A DNA stretch of 64,000 bases from Macrostomum hystrix (GCA_950097015.1 CATNEN010000009.1:436501-500500), one strand, 5' to 3'; numbered from the stretch's first letter, positions 12,195 to 28,157 are shown. Translations and numbers: made by a program. Notes: generated from the letters alone by a model not told the origin.

Positions 12195-12440
12195 TGACGA
12201 CTCAACTGGCGACTCAACTGGCGACTCAACTGACGACTCAACTGGCGACTCAACTGGCGACCCAACTGGCGACCCAACTGGCGACTCAACTGACGACTCA
12301 ACTGGCGACTCAACTGGCGACTCAACTGGCGACTCAACTGGCGACTCAACTGACGACTCAACTGGCGACTCAACTGGCGACCCAACTGGCGACTCAACTG
12401 GCGACTCAACTAGTAACTCAGGTGGCTACTCAACTGGTTG
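12195..12440. repeat. 12-bp minisatellite
   Basis: About 20 copies of GACTCAACTGGC, with GACTCAACTGAC and GACCCAACTGGC variants, decaying after 12410. The minus frame reads as SRQL repeats, an artefact of the period. Confidence 0.95.
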
Positions 12441-12769
12441 TTAAACTCAACTGGCTGCTCCACCTCAAACTGACAAATCAGACCCAACTAAGCCTTGGCT
12501 ATATGCTCGCTCCTAGCCCAATGCGCCACCCGCTGCCTTCAAATCTCCCCAGTTAAACTTTTCTGGTCTGCGGGGCCGCTGATTGGCCACCAACCACCGC
12601 CCTCTGCCATGATTTCCACCTCCTCCCTGCATGTAAATCTTGTGTTCGTTCTGTTCGATCAGGCTGCAGTCATGGCTATCGGCCAGCTAAGTTGGCCTCT
12701 TGAGCTACAGAATTTAGCTGAGCATTGCCCGCTACCTACAGCACTCAAAAGTCCATGACAGAATTCTTT

Positions 12770-13098
12770 CCACTAATCCAGCTGTGTATGCAGACATATG
12801 ACACGGTCCTCTATTCAGCCCTGAATCCTTTCCACCAATCCAGCTGTGTATGCAGACATATGACACGGTCCTCTATTCAGCCCTGAATTCTTTCCACTAA
12901 TCCAGCTGTGTATGCAGACATATGACACGGTCCTCTATTCAGCCCTGAATCCTTCCATCAATGCGTCTTTTTATGCAGACATATGACACGGTCCTCTATT
13001 CAGCCCTGAATCCTTCCATCAATGCGTCTTTTTATGCAGACATATGACATGGTCCTCTATTCAGCCCTGAATCATTCTACCAATCCAGCTGTGTATGC
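12770..13098. repeat. About 62-bp tandem repeat, 5 copies
   Basis: Units with core TATGCAGACATATGACACGG followed by TCCTCTATTCAGCCCTGAAT. Spacing is 62 bp for the first copies and about 60 bp later, where CCAGCTGTG becomes TGCGTCTTT. Confidence 0.93.
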
Positions 13099-13101
13099 TC
13101 A

Positions 13102-16986
<3,885 letters not shown>

Positions 16987-19900
16987 ATGGATTTGCTGCT
17001 TAATATCGTCGACTTCGACCCGAAGAGTAAAAGTAAGAAAATAAAAGAGGAAACATATGAAGACTCTAGGCAGCACAGTCACACAAAGACTACCAAAAAC
17101 GACAATGCTGTTGTAGCTAGACGGACAGCAACAACAAAAGCAGAAAAATATGTCCAGGAAAAGGTGTGTATATATTGCAAATAGACCTAGTTTTTATTTC
17201 TCATTTTTTATGTCTGGTTTGAATTACGTGTTAACTGTTGCATAAAATGTATAAAAACTAGGCCTGTCAGCGTCAGGGAACCAAGAAAATGTAAGCCTAG
17301 GTATACATCTAATGTTACAAGCTGGGCCTATATATTGTCTAGACCTAGTAGTATCCATGATTTTAGCCCATGTATGCACAGGTATTCCTAAAATGTGCTG
17401 ATATAGTATGTACAGTTTTAGTATTAATAATAATAAGCCTATAGCTTGCTATGTGGGTGCCACTCATTTTGGTACTTGTCAGTGCTTTCCAGTACAGCTC
17501 AGCTCTTAGGCTGGGGACTGCTTTTCAGTGGGTGTCAGTAAGTGTCTTAACTTTTTATTTGTCAGCTGGTCTAGCTCTTGGCCACTTTGTCAACTACACT
17601 TAGGCCTATAAGTGTCAATAAACAGTGGAATAATTATGTCAATGTGCATGAGTCTAGCAGTTTCTGTATTTGCACAAGAGAGAGAGAATATAATAATATG
17701 AGAAAATGAGAATGATAATAAATTTATGTGTTCACTATAAAAATGATAGCAAAATATTGAATTGGGAACAAATTATGTTCAAGGGTATAAACAAGCACTC
17801 CCCATCCTAGGCAATGTACTGAAAAGTACTGACTGGTACCAAAATGAGTACTGGTACTGAAATGCATGGAATCTAGCTATATGCCTATATTGTATATATA
17901 GGCAAAACAAAGTATACATAGGCCTGTTAACAAAGGCCTCGACCTAGGCTAGCCCTTACTAATTAAAACTATTTTAATATTTAACTATTTAAAATGTTAT
18001 ATCTTATGTAGAATTCCACAGTAACCAAAATTTTTCTATATCCATATCCATATCTGTATCTCTAAAATTTTCCCCTAGCCTATCTGTATCCATAACTAAA
18101 AAAATCCTGTAACTTCCTGTAACCTTCATTATATCATGTGCACTATGTGCGTTACTCTTATATGGATACTTGTAGCCATATCCGTAGCTATGGCAGAACT
18201 CTAATCTTATGTAGTTTAATATAGAATTTGTCTTTATTACACACATTTAGTCTGTCTATTGCTTCTAAGAAAAAAAGATTTTGTTTTGAAATTCAATCAT
18301 TTCTAAGTTAAATTGTCACTTTTGTCACACTACTCTAGGTTTAAGTGTAACAGTTTTTGTGCTTAATTGCAACACATCTATAAATGCACCTGTCTGTATA
18401 AATACATTCTTCAGGAGGCCAAGCCAAATGCCTCAACTCAAATTAGTGGGTTTTTTGTCGTTTGTCGAATGGCATTTGCTATGACAATCAATGAGGCTGC
18501 ATCTTCATATCAATGAGTTTAGAATGAGTTCTGACTAAGAACTAAAGAAATCTTTACCTGCTAAACAGCCCGTTGAATTATCCTTTAGTGACAAGTATCA
18601 TGCCATTTTCTCAGATATATCTAGCGAATATATCTAGCATTGCGCTGACTCGAAGCTGTTGAAGGCAATCGATCCAAACCAAATTTGGTCCAGGTGAAGT
18701 CGAAGCGGAAGCTTTCACCGACCGCGGTAGACTCGGAGCTCTCGGCCTCAAAAAAGTTCAAGCCAGAGGCAGTCAAGTCTCCAAAGGGAATAACTGTTCG
18801 ACTGGCGAAAAAGTTGCAAAGGCCAAAACCGCAGCCGGCTGATGAAGCTGCGGCAGCATCGAGCAGGACGGTCCGACCAGGCGGCAATCTGGCCTTTGAA
18901 TCCGCGCCAGCTGAGGCCGAGGAAAGGCGGCAGCGGCAGCAGCAGCAGCAGCAGCAGCAGCGGCATCGCCAGAAGACTCAAACTTCCACTGGCGAAGTAG
19001 AAGGGCCTGACTGGGACAGCGTGGCCGATTGCCTTCTGGGTGAAGTGAAGGATGTCAAGAAGCTGTGAGAACTGCTTTAGCTTCAGCTTTCCTCGTCAGG
19101 TTTTGTCCAATAATCCCATTACCATTCCACATCTGTGTGGGTCTTTGTTACTAGCCCCATCACCATTCTGCATCTGTGTAAGTCTTTGTTCCTAGTCCCA
19201 TCACTATTCTGCATCTATGTAGGTCTTTGTTCCTAGTCCCATCACCATTCCACATATGTGCGGGACTTTGTCCGATGACCCATTACCATTCCACATCTGT
19301 GTGAGTCTTTATTCCTTGCCCCATTACCATCTAGCTCGCACAATACGTTTGTTCTGACCTCCAGCAATCCTCGTTCAGCTTCCAGGAGCAGCTTGACATG
19401 GAGACTCCGACTGCAGACACGCAGAAGGTGTTCAGCAAGCTGGCCATCAAGGAGTGCAAGCATATCCATCCGTATTTGGTAAGTTATGGTTTATTAATTT
19501 ACTAATCACTTGGCAGTTCCGCACAATTCTCAACGTAGCCTATTTTCAATCTTTCAGGTCTCCCTGCTGACCGAGAAGCTGAGTCTGGAGTACTTCACCA
19601 ATGTGCAGGCGGAGACCCTGCCGCTGGTACTGGCCGGCAAGGATGTGCTCATTAAGACTCAGACTGGTTCGGGTGAGTGCCGACTACTACAGGTTATGTG
19701 ACGAGGGTCATGGTTGACGACGACGTTGATTTTCCCCGTCCCCACCAAGATAGCTTTGTACCGCAAAGTTTGTCTCGCCTTTTATGCCATGCCTGTCACA
19801 GTCGAGTTGAAACCAACGACGAGTTTTGCTACTCTTATTAGCAGTTAAAGCTTTTTAAAGAAATTTTCAACCACAAAAGAAAAATCTTTGTTTCGATGCG

Positions 19901-21709
19901 GCTGTAGTCCATTGTTTAGAGCTTGGCACTCCTTACCGGTAGGTCTGAAGTTCGAAACTCACTCCAGTGAACAGTGTGTCTTAGAGTATGAAAGTTATTT
20001 CCATGTTGCTTCAGTTCATCCACCTCTTTAGAGCACCTCTTTTGATCAAGCAATAATTGGCTGCTGCCCGCAGGCAAGTCCCTGGCCCTCCTGCTGCCGC
20101 TGGTGCAGCAGCTGCAGGCGGTGGAGCCGCCGCTAAACCGCAGTTCCGGCACGCAGGCGCTGGTTTTGTGCCCGACTCACGAGCTGGCCGAGCAGAGCCA
20201 CGCCCTGCTGCAGCAGCTGCTGCGGCCCTTCGTGCGCATCGTCAGCGGCCAGCTGGTCGGCGGGGTGAAGCGCAAGTCGCAGAAGGCCGCCCTCCGGCGT
20301 GGCCTCAACATCCTGGTGGCCACGCCACGGCGCCTCCTTGACCATCTGGAGCGGAGTAGCCGGCTGAGCCTGGGCTCCGGCATTCGCCTACTCATCATTG
20401 ACGAGGCCGACCGTCTGGCCGAGATGGGCTTCGAGCGCGACGTCCGGCGCATCGTTGAAGCCGTGTGCGTCTGCGGCAGGCGGCCGCAGACCCTGCTGTG
20501 CTCGGCCACGCTGACGGAGGGTGCCGAGCGGCTGGCTGGTCTGGCGCTGACTGACCCGAGCTGCGTGTCCGAGGATGCCGCCCTGCCGGCCAGCGTCCAG
20601 CATTTCGTGCTGGCCGTGCCAACCCGCATGCGGCTGCGGGCCTTGCTGTCTGTGCTGCGACCCGCCCTGGCCGCCGAACAGAAGGCCGCCCTGTTCCTGC
20701 CCACCCAGGTGAGTTGCTGGATGGCTCAGAGAGGTGGGCTGGCTGAGACTCTGGCTCATCACTGACTGAGTCACCTGTGGCAGGTCTCAGGTCACTGATC
20801 ACTGAGTTACCTGTGGCATGTCTCAGGTCACTGATCACTGACTGAGTTACCTGTGTCATGTCTCAGGTCACTGATGACTGACTGAGTCAAATTCTTCCAC
20901 AAGCTATTTATAAGCTCCGAATGTCGACCCCGCCTCTGCTTTCCCAGGCCTCTGTGGACTTTCACCACGCTCTGCTGTCAACTATTCTATCAGATTCCGT
21001 ACCTCTTTGTCGTCTCCATGGCAACCTGGCCCACGCCGACCGAATTCGGGCTTTTCGCGAGTTCGCCAGCCAGTCTGGCTCCGGCCTCCTCGTCACCACC
21101 GACGTCAGCGCGCGCGGCCTGGACCTCAGCCGCCTGTCCTGGGTCATCCAGGGCCCGGGCGAGCCACAGCTGTACTGCCACCGCGCCGGCCGCACCGCTC
21201 GACTAGGCCGCCCAGGCCGCTGCCTCCTCCTCCTGGACTCGGCGGAGGTCGCTCCCTACCTGCGCCTCCTGACAGCCGCGGACGGCCCCATCCAAGGGCT
21301 GCGCTTCGCCCCAGTGCCCGCAGACAGCCTGATGGAACGCTGCTGTCCTGATAACTTCGACCAGCTCGCACAGCTTGTGAACGACACTGACCAGCTGCGC
21401 GTCCTTGCCGAGGACGCTTTCGTGTCCACTGTGCGTGCCCGAGCCACCTTCGCCGGCGAGCTGCGCCGCGCCCTGCCCATGCCGCACCTGGGACATCTGG
21501 CCTCCAGCTTTTTCCTGTCCGACCCGCCCGGCGTAATCGCCGCCAACGCCCGACGCCGTCGGCACCCTGACGCGGCAGCTTACTCGACAGAGGGAGCCTC
21601 GTCTTCGAAGTCCGAGCGGCGCACCTCGAAGGTTTCGGCCGGCCGGCGGGTTCGAACAGGCGGTGTGGCTGCAGCGGACCGACTGTCCGAGTTCGCCAGC
21701 GGCATCTGA
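16987..21709 (+). CDS. DDX31: DEAD-box RNA helicase, DDX31/Dbp7 family
   Basis: Six exons join in phase to 719 codons: 16987-17163, 18694-19064, 19379-19478, 19558-19672, 20074-20708 and 20948-21709. All introns are GT-AG. Helicase motifs in order: I TQTGSGKS (250-257, split by intron 4), Ia PTHELA (288-293), TPRR in place of TPGR (338-341), II DEAD (364-367), III SAT (398-400), V TDVSARGLD (517-525) and VI HRAGRTAR (544-551). VGGVKRKS and SATLTEGAERLA are hallmarks of the DDX31/Dbp7 subfamily, which acts in nucleolar 60S ribosome assembly (established knowledge). The N-terminus (LLLNIVDFDP, then a basic region) is disordered and has a CAG-encoded Q8 run from about 18938. The first exon is AT-rich and the later ones GC-rich. 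Exons 1 and 2 are the least certain. A polyadenylation signal follows. Confidence 0.93.
17460..17852. mobile_element. Foldback/MITE-like element in DDX31 intron 1
   Basis: The left arm at about 17462-17524 (ACTCATTTTGGTAC...CAGTACA...CTTAGGCTGGGGA) is repeated in inverted orientation at about 17794-17850 with scattered mismatches. The arms are about 60 bp, enclose about 270 bp of AT-rich, non-coding DNA, and lie wholly inside intron 1. This fits a non-autonomous foldback or MITE element. I found no convincing target-site duplication. Confidence 0.55.
19122..19335. repeat. 41-bp minisatellite in DDX31 intron 2
   Basis: Five diverged copies of a 41-bp unit with core CCATTCCACATCTGTGTG and TCTTTGTTCCTAGTCCC. 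It ends about 45 bp before the acceptor at 19378. Confidence 0.85.
20755..20888. repeat. About 40-45-bp tandem repeat in DDX31 intron 5
   Basis: Three copies containing CACTGACTGAGTCACCTGTG and TCTCAGGTCACTGATCACTG with small length changes. It fills most of the 239-bp intron. Confidence 0.8.
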
Positions 21710-21782
21710 GCCCGCTGCCGGCTGCGAGTTAAGAGAACTGACAACTTTGGGACTGGCTTGCGGACACACTCACCTTCTTGGA

Positions 21783-21788
21783 AATAAA
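21783..21788 (+). terminator. Polyadenylation signal of DDX31
   Basis: AATAAA lies 74 bp after the stop codon, and the region has no other competing candidate nearby. Confidence 0.6.
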
Positions 21789-21799
21789 TGAGCCCGGCA

Positions 21800-22566
21800 T
21801 TTTAGAGCATGCACACTGCTCACCGTTTTGTTGAGTAGGATAAACCTACCTGTCTTACCTTTGGTAATACATTTTCACTGATCTTCGTTCTTTTTGCCAT
21901 AGGAAATATTTTCATGCATTTTACTTCCCCGGTTCCCCCAAACTGGGACACTGACGGAATTTGGGATGGCCGCAATCTGCTTCTCAGACACGCTCTCAAC
22001 CGAATACGCATCCTGAGACAGATAGGCATCCAACCAGCATCTAAAGCCTGTTCTTGTGCTACTGGGCCAGTAGTATGTCGAATAGCGCAGGAAATATGCA
22101 GACGCCAACTCGGGTTTCCAGCAGAAATACGAGCACCCGCATTTCTCTTAGCAGGCCTGTCGGACTGACAAGCGAATTGATGCGAAATCGGCATCGATCC
22201 GCTCTGTCCCCCTCCGTGCGCGCTTTGTCCTTCTCTCTGGGTGACGAGGCCACGCAACGCTGGCCGCTGTAGAAATCAATCGATATTTAGTCGTGCTGGA
22301 GGCCCGATCTAGGATTTGTTCTAGTGTGTATGCGGCTGTCATGCACGAATCTTCGACAACAACCGAGGCCTAAGTAGAAATACTTGTGCGGCTTGGCTGG
22401 CATGTATTCTGCGAATTTATAATGAACTTCTGGCGCACCTTGTACTCGTAGAATTGCCGCCTGGGCTGTTTGAACTGGATCGTCTGCATCGCGACAGCTG
22501 CCACTCGGTGTTCGAGGCAAGGACTTGACTTTGATATCGACCCTGCCTTCGTGTCTTGCCACGCTT
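21800..22566. other. Spacer downstream of DDX31
   Basis: Several short frames occur on both strands, but none has a recognisable domain or splice pattern. Confidence 0.35.
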
Positions 22567-23480
22567 TTTGGCTTGCCTTCTGGCTATGAGAGCTGTTAGC
22601 TTGCCTTCAGGCTATGAGAGCTGTGAGCTTGCCTTCTGGCTATGAGAACTGTTAGCTTGCCTTCTGGCTATGAGAGCTGTTAGCTTGCCTTCTGGCTATG
22701 AGAGCTGTTAGCTTGCCTTCAGGCTATGAGAGCTGTTAGCTTGCCTTCAGGCTATGAGAGCTGTTAGCTTGCCTTCAGGCTATGAGAGCTGTTAACTTGC
22801 CTTCTGGCCATGAGAGCTGTTAGCTTGCCTTCAGGCTATGAGAGCTGTTAGCTTGCCTTCTTGTTATGAGAACTGTTAGCTTGCCTTCAGGCTATGAGAG
22901 CTGTTAGCTTGCCTTCAGGCTATGAGAGCTGTTAGCTTGCCTTCAGGCTATGAGAGCTGTAAGCTTGCCTTCTGCCTATGAGAACTGTTAGCTTGCCTTC
23001 AGGCTATGAGAGCTGTTAGCTTGCCTTCAGGCTATGAGAGCTGTTAGCTTGCCTTCTGGCCATGAGAGCTGTTAGCTTGCCTTCAGGCTATGAGAGCTGT
23101 TAACTTGCCTTCAGGCTATGAGAGCTGTTAGCTTGCCTTCTGGCCATAAGAGCTGTTAGCTTGCCTTCAGGCTATGAGAGCTGTTAGCTTGCCTTCAGGC
23201 TATGAGAGCTGTTAGCTTGCCTTCAGGCTATGAGAGCTGTTAACTTGCCTTCAGGCTATGAGAGCTGTTAGCTTGCCTTCTGCCTATGAGAACTGTTAGC
23301 TTGCCTTTAGGCTATGAGAGCTGTTAGCTTGCCTTCTGCCTATGAGAACTGTTAGCTTGCCTTCAGGCTATGAGAGCTGTTAGCTTGCCTTCAGGCTATG
23401 AGAGCTGTTAGCTTGCCTTCAGGCTATGAGAGCTGTTAGCTTGCCTTCAGGCTATGAGAACTGTTAGCTTGCCTTCAGGC
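22567..23480. repeat. 28-bp minisatellite
   Basis: About 32 copies of a 28-bp unit, TAGCTTGCCTTCAGGCTATG followed by AGAGCTGT. Recurring variants are TCTGGCTATG, TCTGGCCATG, TCTGCCTATG and TTAACTTG. Confidence 0.97.
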
Positions 23481-23912
23481 AATCGAAGTACGAGTGGTAG
23501 GTGACCCAGACTTGGATCAATGGAGGGCAGTGAAGAATCGTCCTGTCTTTACTATGCCTTTGACGGGCCGGGGCCAGTGTTTGGAAACCAAGGCTCCTTA
23601 GCAATCGCTGGGAGCCCGCTAAACTTTGAATTCGATTTCGCGCTCGAGCAAGCCCATAAGATTCTGCGGACCCAACCCACTCCAGGCGGGCCTCCCTGTG
23701 CTTTTTTAATTGGTAGCGGAAGCACTTGGCCTCGAAAGCGGGCTAATGCCGTCTGCCAACCGTGACACGAGCTCCCGGAGTCCTGATTTGGACCCGCTTC
23801 TGAGCCAATTGGCCTGGATAAGAATAACTAACTGCTCAGTGGCTTTTGCGTTCTTCTGGAGCAGCGGATTCTGTATGAGTCGGGACTTGATCCTGATGAC
23901 CAAATTTCGCCA
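23481..23912. other. Spacer between two arrays
   Basis: No gene is supported. An 81-codon frame from 23520 has no recognisable features. Confidence 0.35.
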
Positions 23913-24400
23913 ATGGACTCACAGTGAGGACAGCATGGCTGTTTGCTGATGTCGCAGGCTCATTGTGAAGGTGTCCGCCAATGCACTCACAGTGAGGACA
24001 GCATGGCTGTTTGCTGATGTCGCAGGCTCATTGTGAAGGTGTCCGCCAATGCACTCACAGTGAGGACAGCATGGCTGTTTGCTGATGTCGCAGGCTCATT
24101 GTGAAGGTGTCCGCCAATGCACTCACAGTGAGGACAGCATGGCTGTTTGCTGATGTCGCAGGCTCATTGTGAAGGTGTCCGTCAATGCACTCACAGTGAG
24201 GACAGCATGGCTGTTTGCTGATGTCGCAGGCTCATTGTGAAGGTGTCCGTCAATGCACTCACAGTGAGGACAGCATGGCTGTTTGCTGATGTCGCAGGCT
24301 CATTGTGAAGGTGTCCGCCAATGCACTCACAGTGAGGACAGCATGGCTGTTTGCTGATGTCGCAGGCTCATTGTGAAGGTGTCCGCCAATGCACTCAGTC
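23913..24400. repeat. 68-bp tandem repeat, about 7 copies
   Basis: A 68-bp unit with cores CACTCACAGTGAGGACAGCA and TGTTTGCTGATGTCGCAGGC. Copies are nearly identical, with a CCGCCAATG/CCGTCAATG difference. Confidence 0.96.
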
Positions 24401-25323
24401 GATTCATCGCGTGCGGGCTGCTTGGTGATTTCGCCTGTGTTTCTTGCGAGAGCAGGTCTCCCATTGTACTTCAACCTGGCATGGATCTCAAATTTCGCCT
24501 AATTAAAGGCAATTGCATAAAAAATATTTTCTACCATTTTCATATTTTTTAAAATAGAGGCCAGGGTGATAAAGTGCGCGGCTCCGTCGGGCATACCAAG
24601 CAGACTGATGCCTTGAGACTGTCCCCGTGCCAGCTGATCTGTGCAATATTTTCTGACTCACATGCTTGCTAATTGTGGCCTTAGCTGGCTCATTTCCTGT
24701 GTCAATCAGTCTAAGCGCCGACGTCTTTGTGGAATAAAGTCTGTCTGAGGAACAAATTGTATCCCCGCTTCTTCCATATGCCATCTTCAAGGCAATTTCT
24801 ACCACTTGTGCCTCTTCCTCTCATCCACCAATCCTTAACAAAAGTGGCCCGAGTGGCATTGGTGGTGGCATGGCCACCGGGAGAGCCATCGAGTTGGTCC
24901 AATGCGCCAACAATATTATTTAAAGGGCATTAATTCAATTACTCCTGGCCTAATTAAGGATTTGGAGGGCCTCCCGCGGCTCCTTGATGTTCCTGTGTTC
25001 CCAGCCATCGGCTTGCCTGCTCTCGCGGTCTCGAAGCAGCGGCCAGTCCCTGCCGCCATTCTATTTGGTGTCGCATCCCGCTGAGAGGCGGCCTGGCTTT
25101 TAATTAGAGAGTTGAGGCAATTGAGGATCTGTCCGCTCCACTTCTGCGCCTTCACTCCCGCTTGCCGCCAAGGCAGCTGGGCAGCTCGAGGAGCTCGCGA
25201 CCTCCCGTATATTCATTGATCGTTGATAATGAATGACAATGACAATGACAATAATCATTGATCGCAGTAAGGTAGCATTGGGCTGAGAACAGCAGAAAGT
25301 AAGGGGTAGACAGCCAGCTGATG

Positions 25324-25371
<48 letters not shown>

Positions 25372-26098
25372 GCGTGACAGTTAGTCAGCAGAGCCGCCGG
25401 GTGTTGATCTCGTGGCGCAGCAGCTTCAGGTTCGCGCCGCCGCCGTCAGCTGCTCCTCTGGGCTCCTACAATTGGATTAGGTTGAATTTCACCGCGGTGT
25501 AGTTGCTGCAATACCTCGCTACAAGCCTCAAACCAGGATGCTGCTTGGAGACTGAGCTCTCTGCAGCTCACTGTGAGAATGCCGAGCAATTTCTGGACCC
25601 GTTCGAGCATAGAGGCGGGGGCGGGGGTCCTGTTATTTCCCCTCGGATCCATAATAAGGAGAAGTGATTGATTTTTGCTTTTCGCTACAAATCGATGCTT
25701 TCCCTTGCGGGCACTGACGCCTTGGCCACCCCTCCAGCCGCGGCGCGGCGGAAGAACATTTAATTTTGCGTAGAATTTCGCACTATAGTGCAAGGGCTGA
25801 ACTCTTGCTCACAAGGAAGACATTTTCCTCATCCAGTCTATTTGAGATCTGCTGGATAGCGGGCCGCTCTGAGGCCATTTCACGGAACTGACAAGGCTAC
25901 CGATTAGCCCAGGTCAGTCAGGCGCCAGGTGAGGCCAGAGCTTTCTTAGGGTGCTCCATGCAGTCAGCAATTTCTCCATTCCTCACAATAAACTGCTTCT
26001 TTGAGGTTCCGTAATCAGGTTTCTTGCGAAGTTAACTTTTCTCGAGCTTCCTTCCGCAGCCTGAACCTCAGCCTCTCCCTGACACACAAAGCATCACC
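24401..26098. other. Gene-poor spacer
   Basis: No exon is recognised. A small (GACA)n microsatellite is listed separately. A 115-codon minus frame at 25446-25793 has no known domain and is not called. Confidence 0.35.
25322..25374. repeat. (GACA)n microsatellite
   Basis: About 13 uninterrupted GACA units ending before GCGTGACAG. Confidence 0.97.
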
Positions 26099-26582
26099 GG
26101 ACCTCCTGAATTGCCGTGGCAGCTCGTCATCCAAGCCGGACCTCCTGGACTGCTGCAGCAGTTCGTCATCCAAACCGGACCTCCTAGACTGCTGTGGCAG
26201 CTCGTCATCCAAGCCGGACCTCCTGGACTGCTGTGGCAGCTCGTCAATCAAGCCGGACCTCCTGGACTGCTGTGGCAGCTCGTCATCCAAGCCGGAACTC
26301 CTTGACTGCTGTGGCAGCTTGTCATCCTTGCCGGACCTCCTGGACTGCTGTGGCAGCTCGTCATCCTCGCCGGACCTCCTGGACTGCTGTGGCAGCTCGT
26401 CATCCAAGCCGGACCTCCTGGACTGCTGTGGCAGCTCGTCATCCAAGCCAAACCTCCTGGACTGCTGCGGCAGCTACCCCGTCGATAATAATGGCCGCCG
26501 GGGGACCCCGTGGACTCCGCAGACTCAACAGGACCTCCTGAACTGCTGCGACAAGAAGTTGAAGCCGCAGCGAAGCCCCTGA
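26001..26582 (+). CDS. Doubtful Cys/Ser-rich 13-aa-repeat ORF (193 aa)
   Basis: The plus frame runs from 26001 to 26582. It has a non-repetitive head, ten or so copies of a 13-residue unit DLLDCCGSSSSKP, and a non-repetitive tail ending KKLKPQRSP. The repeat region is a 39-bp minisatellite that also leaves other frames open, so the frame may be an artefact. In its favour are the flanking unique ends, variant codons that often keep the LLDCC core, and a degenerate terminal copy (DLLNCC). There is no signal peptide or known domain, and the first codon may not be the true start. Confidence 0.25.
   Translation: MRFRNQVSCEVNFSRASFRSLNLSLSLTHKASPDLLNCRGSSSSKPDLLDCCSSSSSKPDLLDCCGSSSSKPDLLDCCGSSSIKPDLLDCCGSSSSKPELLDCCGSLSSLPDLLDCCGSSSSSPDLLDCCGSSSSKPDLLDCCGSSSSKPNLLDCCGSYPVDNNGRRGTPWTPQTQQDLLNCCDKKLKPQRSP
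26100..26545. repeat. 39-bp minisatellite
   Basis: About 10-11 copies of a 39-bp unit with core GACTGCTGTGGCAGCTCGTC followed by ATCCAAGCCGGACCTCCTG. It is interrupted by a unique segment at about 26476-26530 before a last partial copy. Confidence 0.93.
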
Positions 26583-27104
26583 CCCCCGCAGCGACGGTAG
26601 GCCAGGGCTGACGGACACTCAGCCTCATCTGCAGCTCCCAGTTTGCAGTCGCTCAGCTTCCCAACCCCTGTGGTCTTCTCCACCGCCTATTTTAGCCGCC
26701 TTGTGATGAAGCACAGAGGCTGGGGCTGCGTGGGACGAGAAGCAGCTGCGCCCGGGGCGCGTGGCTTTTCCCAAGGCGGGTCAGGCCTGGTTTGGACTGG
26801 GAGATCCCATGGGATTTAATGCAGGCCGCCCTCCATTCACTCTAAACTGTGAAAAAATGGGAGAAAATGTCGCTAGCTTTGGAATTAAACACCTTCCATA
26901 AAGTTTCTGGAGATTTGCTTCTGAATTGGGTTAATTACGGACTTTTCCTGGAAATGACTGCCTTGCAAGAGCAGCTGGAACTTTTCTTGAATCGGCAAGC
27001 GACACGAAATTATTTATCGTCCTTTCTACACTTAAAATCTTGCCCCTTCCTGTGCATGGTTGCATTCTGGCAACGTACTTGACGGACCACCTCAGATAGC
27101 CCCA
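26583..27104. other. Spacer
   Basis: No gene is recognised. A 77-codon frame at 26849-27082 has no domain. Confidence 0.3.
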
Positions 27105-27945
27105 TCTGTCCCATCCGCCTCATCCCATCCTTCGCAATCCCATTTCATCACACCTTATCCCATCCCATCCCATCCAATCCCATTTCATCCAAGCCCATCC
27201 CAAACTGGCCCATCCCATCCCATCCAATCCCATCCAAGCCCATCCTATCCAATCCCATCCCATCCAATCCCATCCAAGCCCATCCCATCCAATCCCATCC
27301 CATCCAATCCCATCCCATTTCATCCCAGCCCATCCCATCAAAGCCCATCCCGTCCAATCCCATCCCATCCAATCCCATCCCATCCAAGCCCATCCAATCC
27401 AATCCCATCCCATCCAATCCCATCCCATCCAAGCCCATCCAATCCAATCCCATCCCATCCAATCCCATCACATCCAAGCCCATCCCATCCAAGACCATCC
27501 CATCCAATCCAATCCCATTTCATCCCAGCCCATCCCAAACTGGCCCATCCCATCCCAGCCCATCCCATCCCAGCCCATCCCATCCCAGCCCATCCCATCC
27601 AAGACCATCCCATCCAATCCAATCCCATTTCATCCCAGCCCATCCCAAACTGGCCCATCCCATCCCAGCCCATCCCATCCCAGCCCATCCCATCCAAGCC
27701 CATCCCAAACTGGCCCATCCCATCCCAGCCCATCCCGTCCAAGCCCATCCCGTCCAATCCCATCCCATCCAATCCCATCCCATCCAAGCCCATCCCATCC
27801 CATCCCATCCAATCCCATCCCATCTCATCCCATCCCATCGCATTTCATTTATCACATCCCATACTATCCTACCCCATGGCATCCTACCCTATCTCATCAT
27901 ATTCCAGCCATCCCATACATTCCATCCCATCCCATCCTGTGTTGA
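27105..27945. repeat. CCCAT/CCAAT pentanucleotide-based array
   Basis: A roughly 840-bp run built from CATCC, CATCCCATCC, CAATCC and CAAGCC units, with longer blocks such as CCCAAACTGGCCCATCC recurring at about 27200, 27535, 27645 and 27705. The Pro/Ser-rich plus frame and Gly/Met/Trp-rich minus frames are by-products. Confidence 0.97.
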
Positions 27946-28157
27946 GGATTGATTTCCGCTGCTGTTGCCACTCACCCCATCGCCGCTCCCATCTCATGGC
28001 AATCAGCACCAGGTCCTGATTTTATTAGCTACGCATGCGGGCTGCAGGGACTTGGGGATTTCGCTGTGGTGCTCGTGTGCTCTTCCTGGCTTAGGGATGA
28101 GCAGAGCATTAATTAGCTGGGGCTAATATGATCGTAATAATTCTGGCACGCGCTGTG

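Noticed and set aside
18004-18246. 80-aa minus ORF with Asp/Met repeats
   Set aside because: Low-complexity TATCCATATC-type DNA inside DDX31 intron 1.
20057-21769. Many overlapping ORFs in the helicase region
   Set aside because: GC-rich shadows of the DDX31 exons in other frames.
25446-25793. 115-aa minus ORF
   Set aside because: No domain, no signal peptide, no splice or compositional support.
27060-28019. 319-aa Pro/Ser-rich ORF and Gly/Met/Trp antisense ORFs
   Set aside because: Pentanucleotide array read in different frames.
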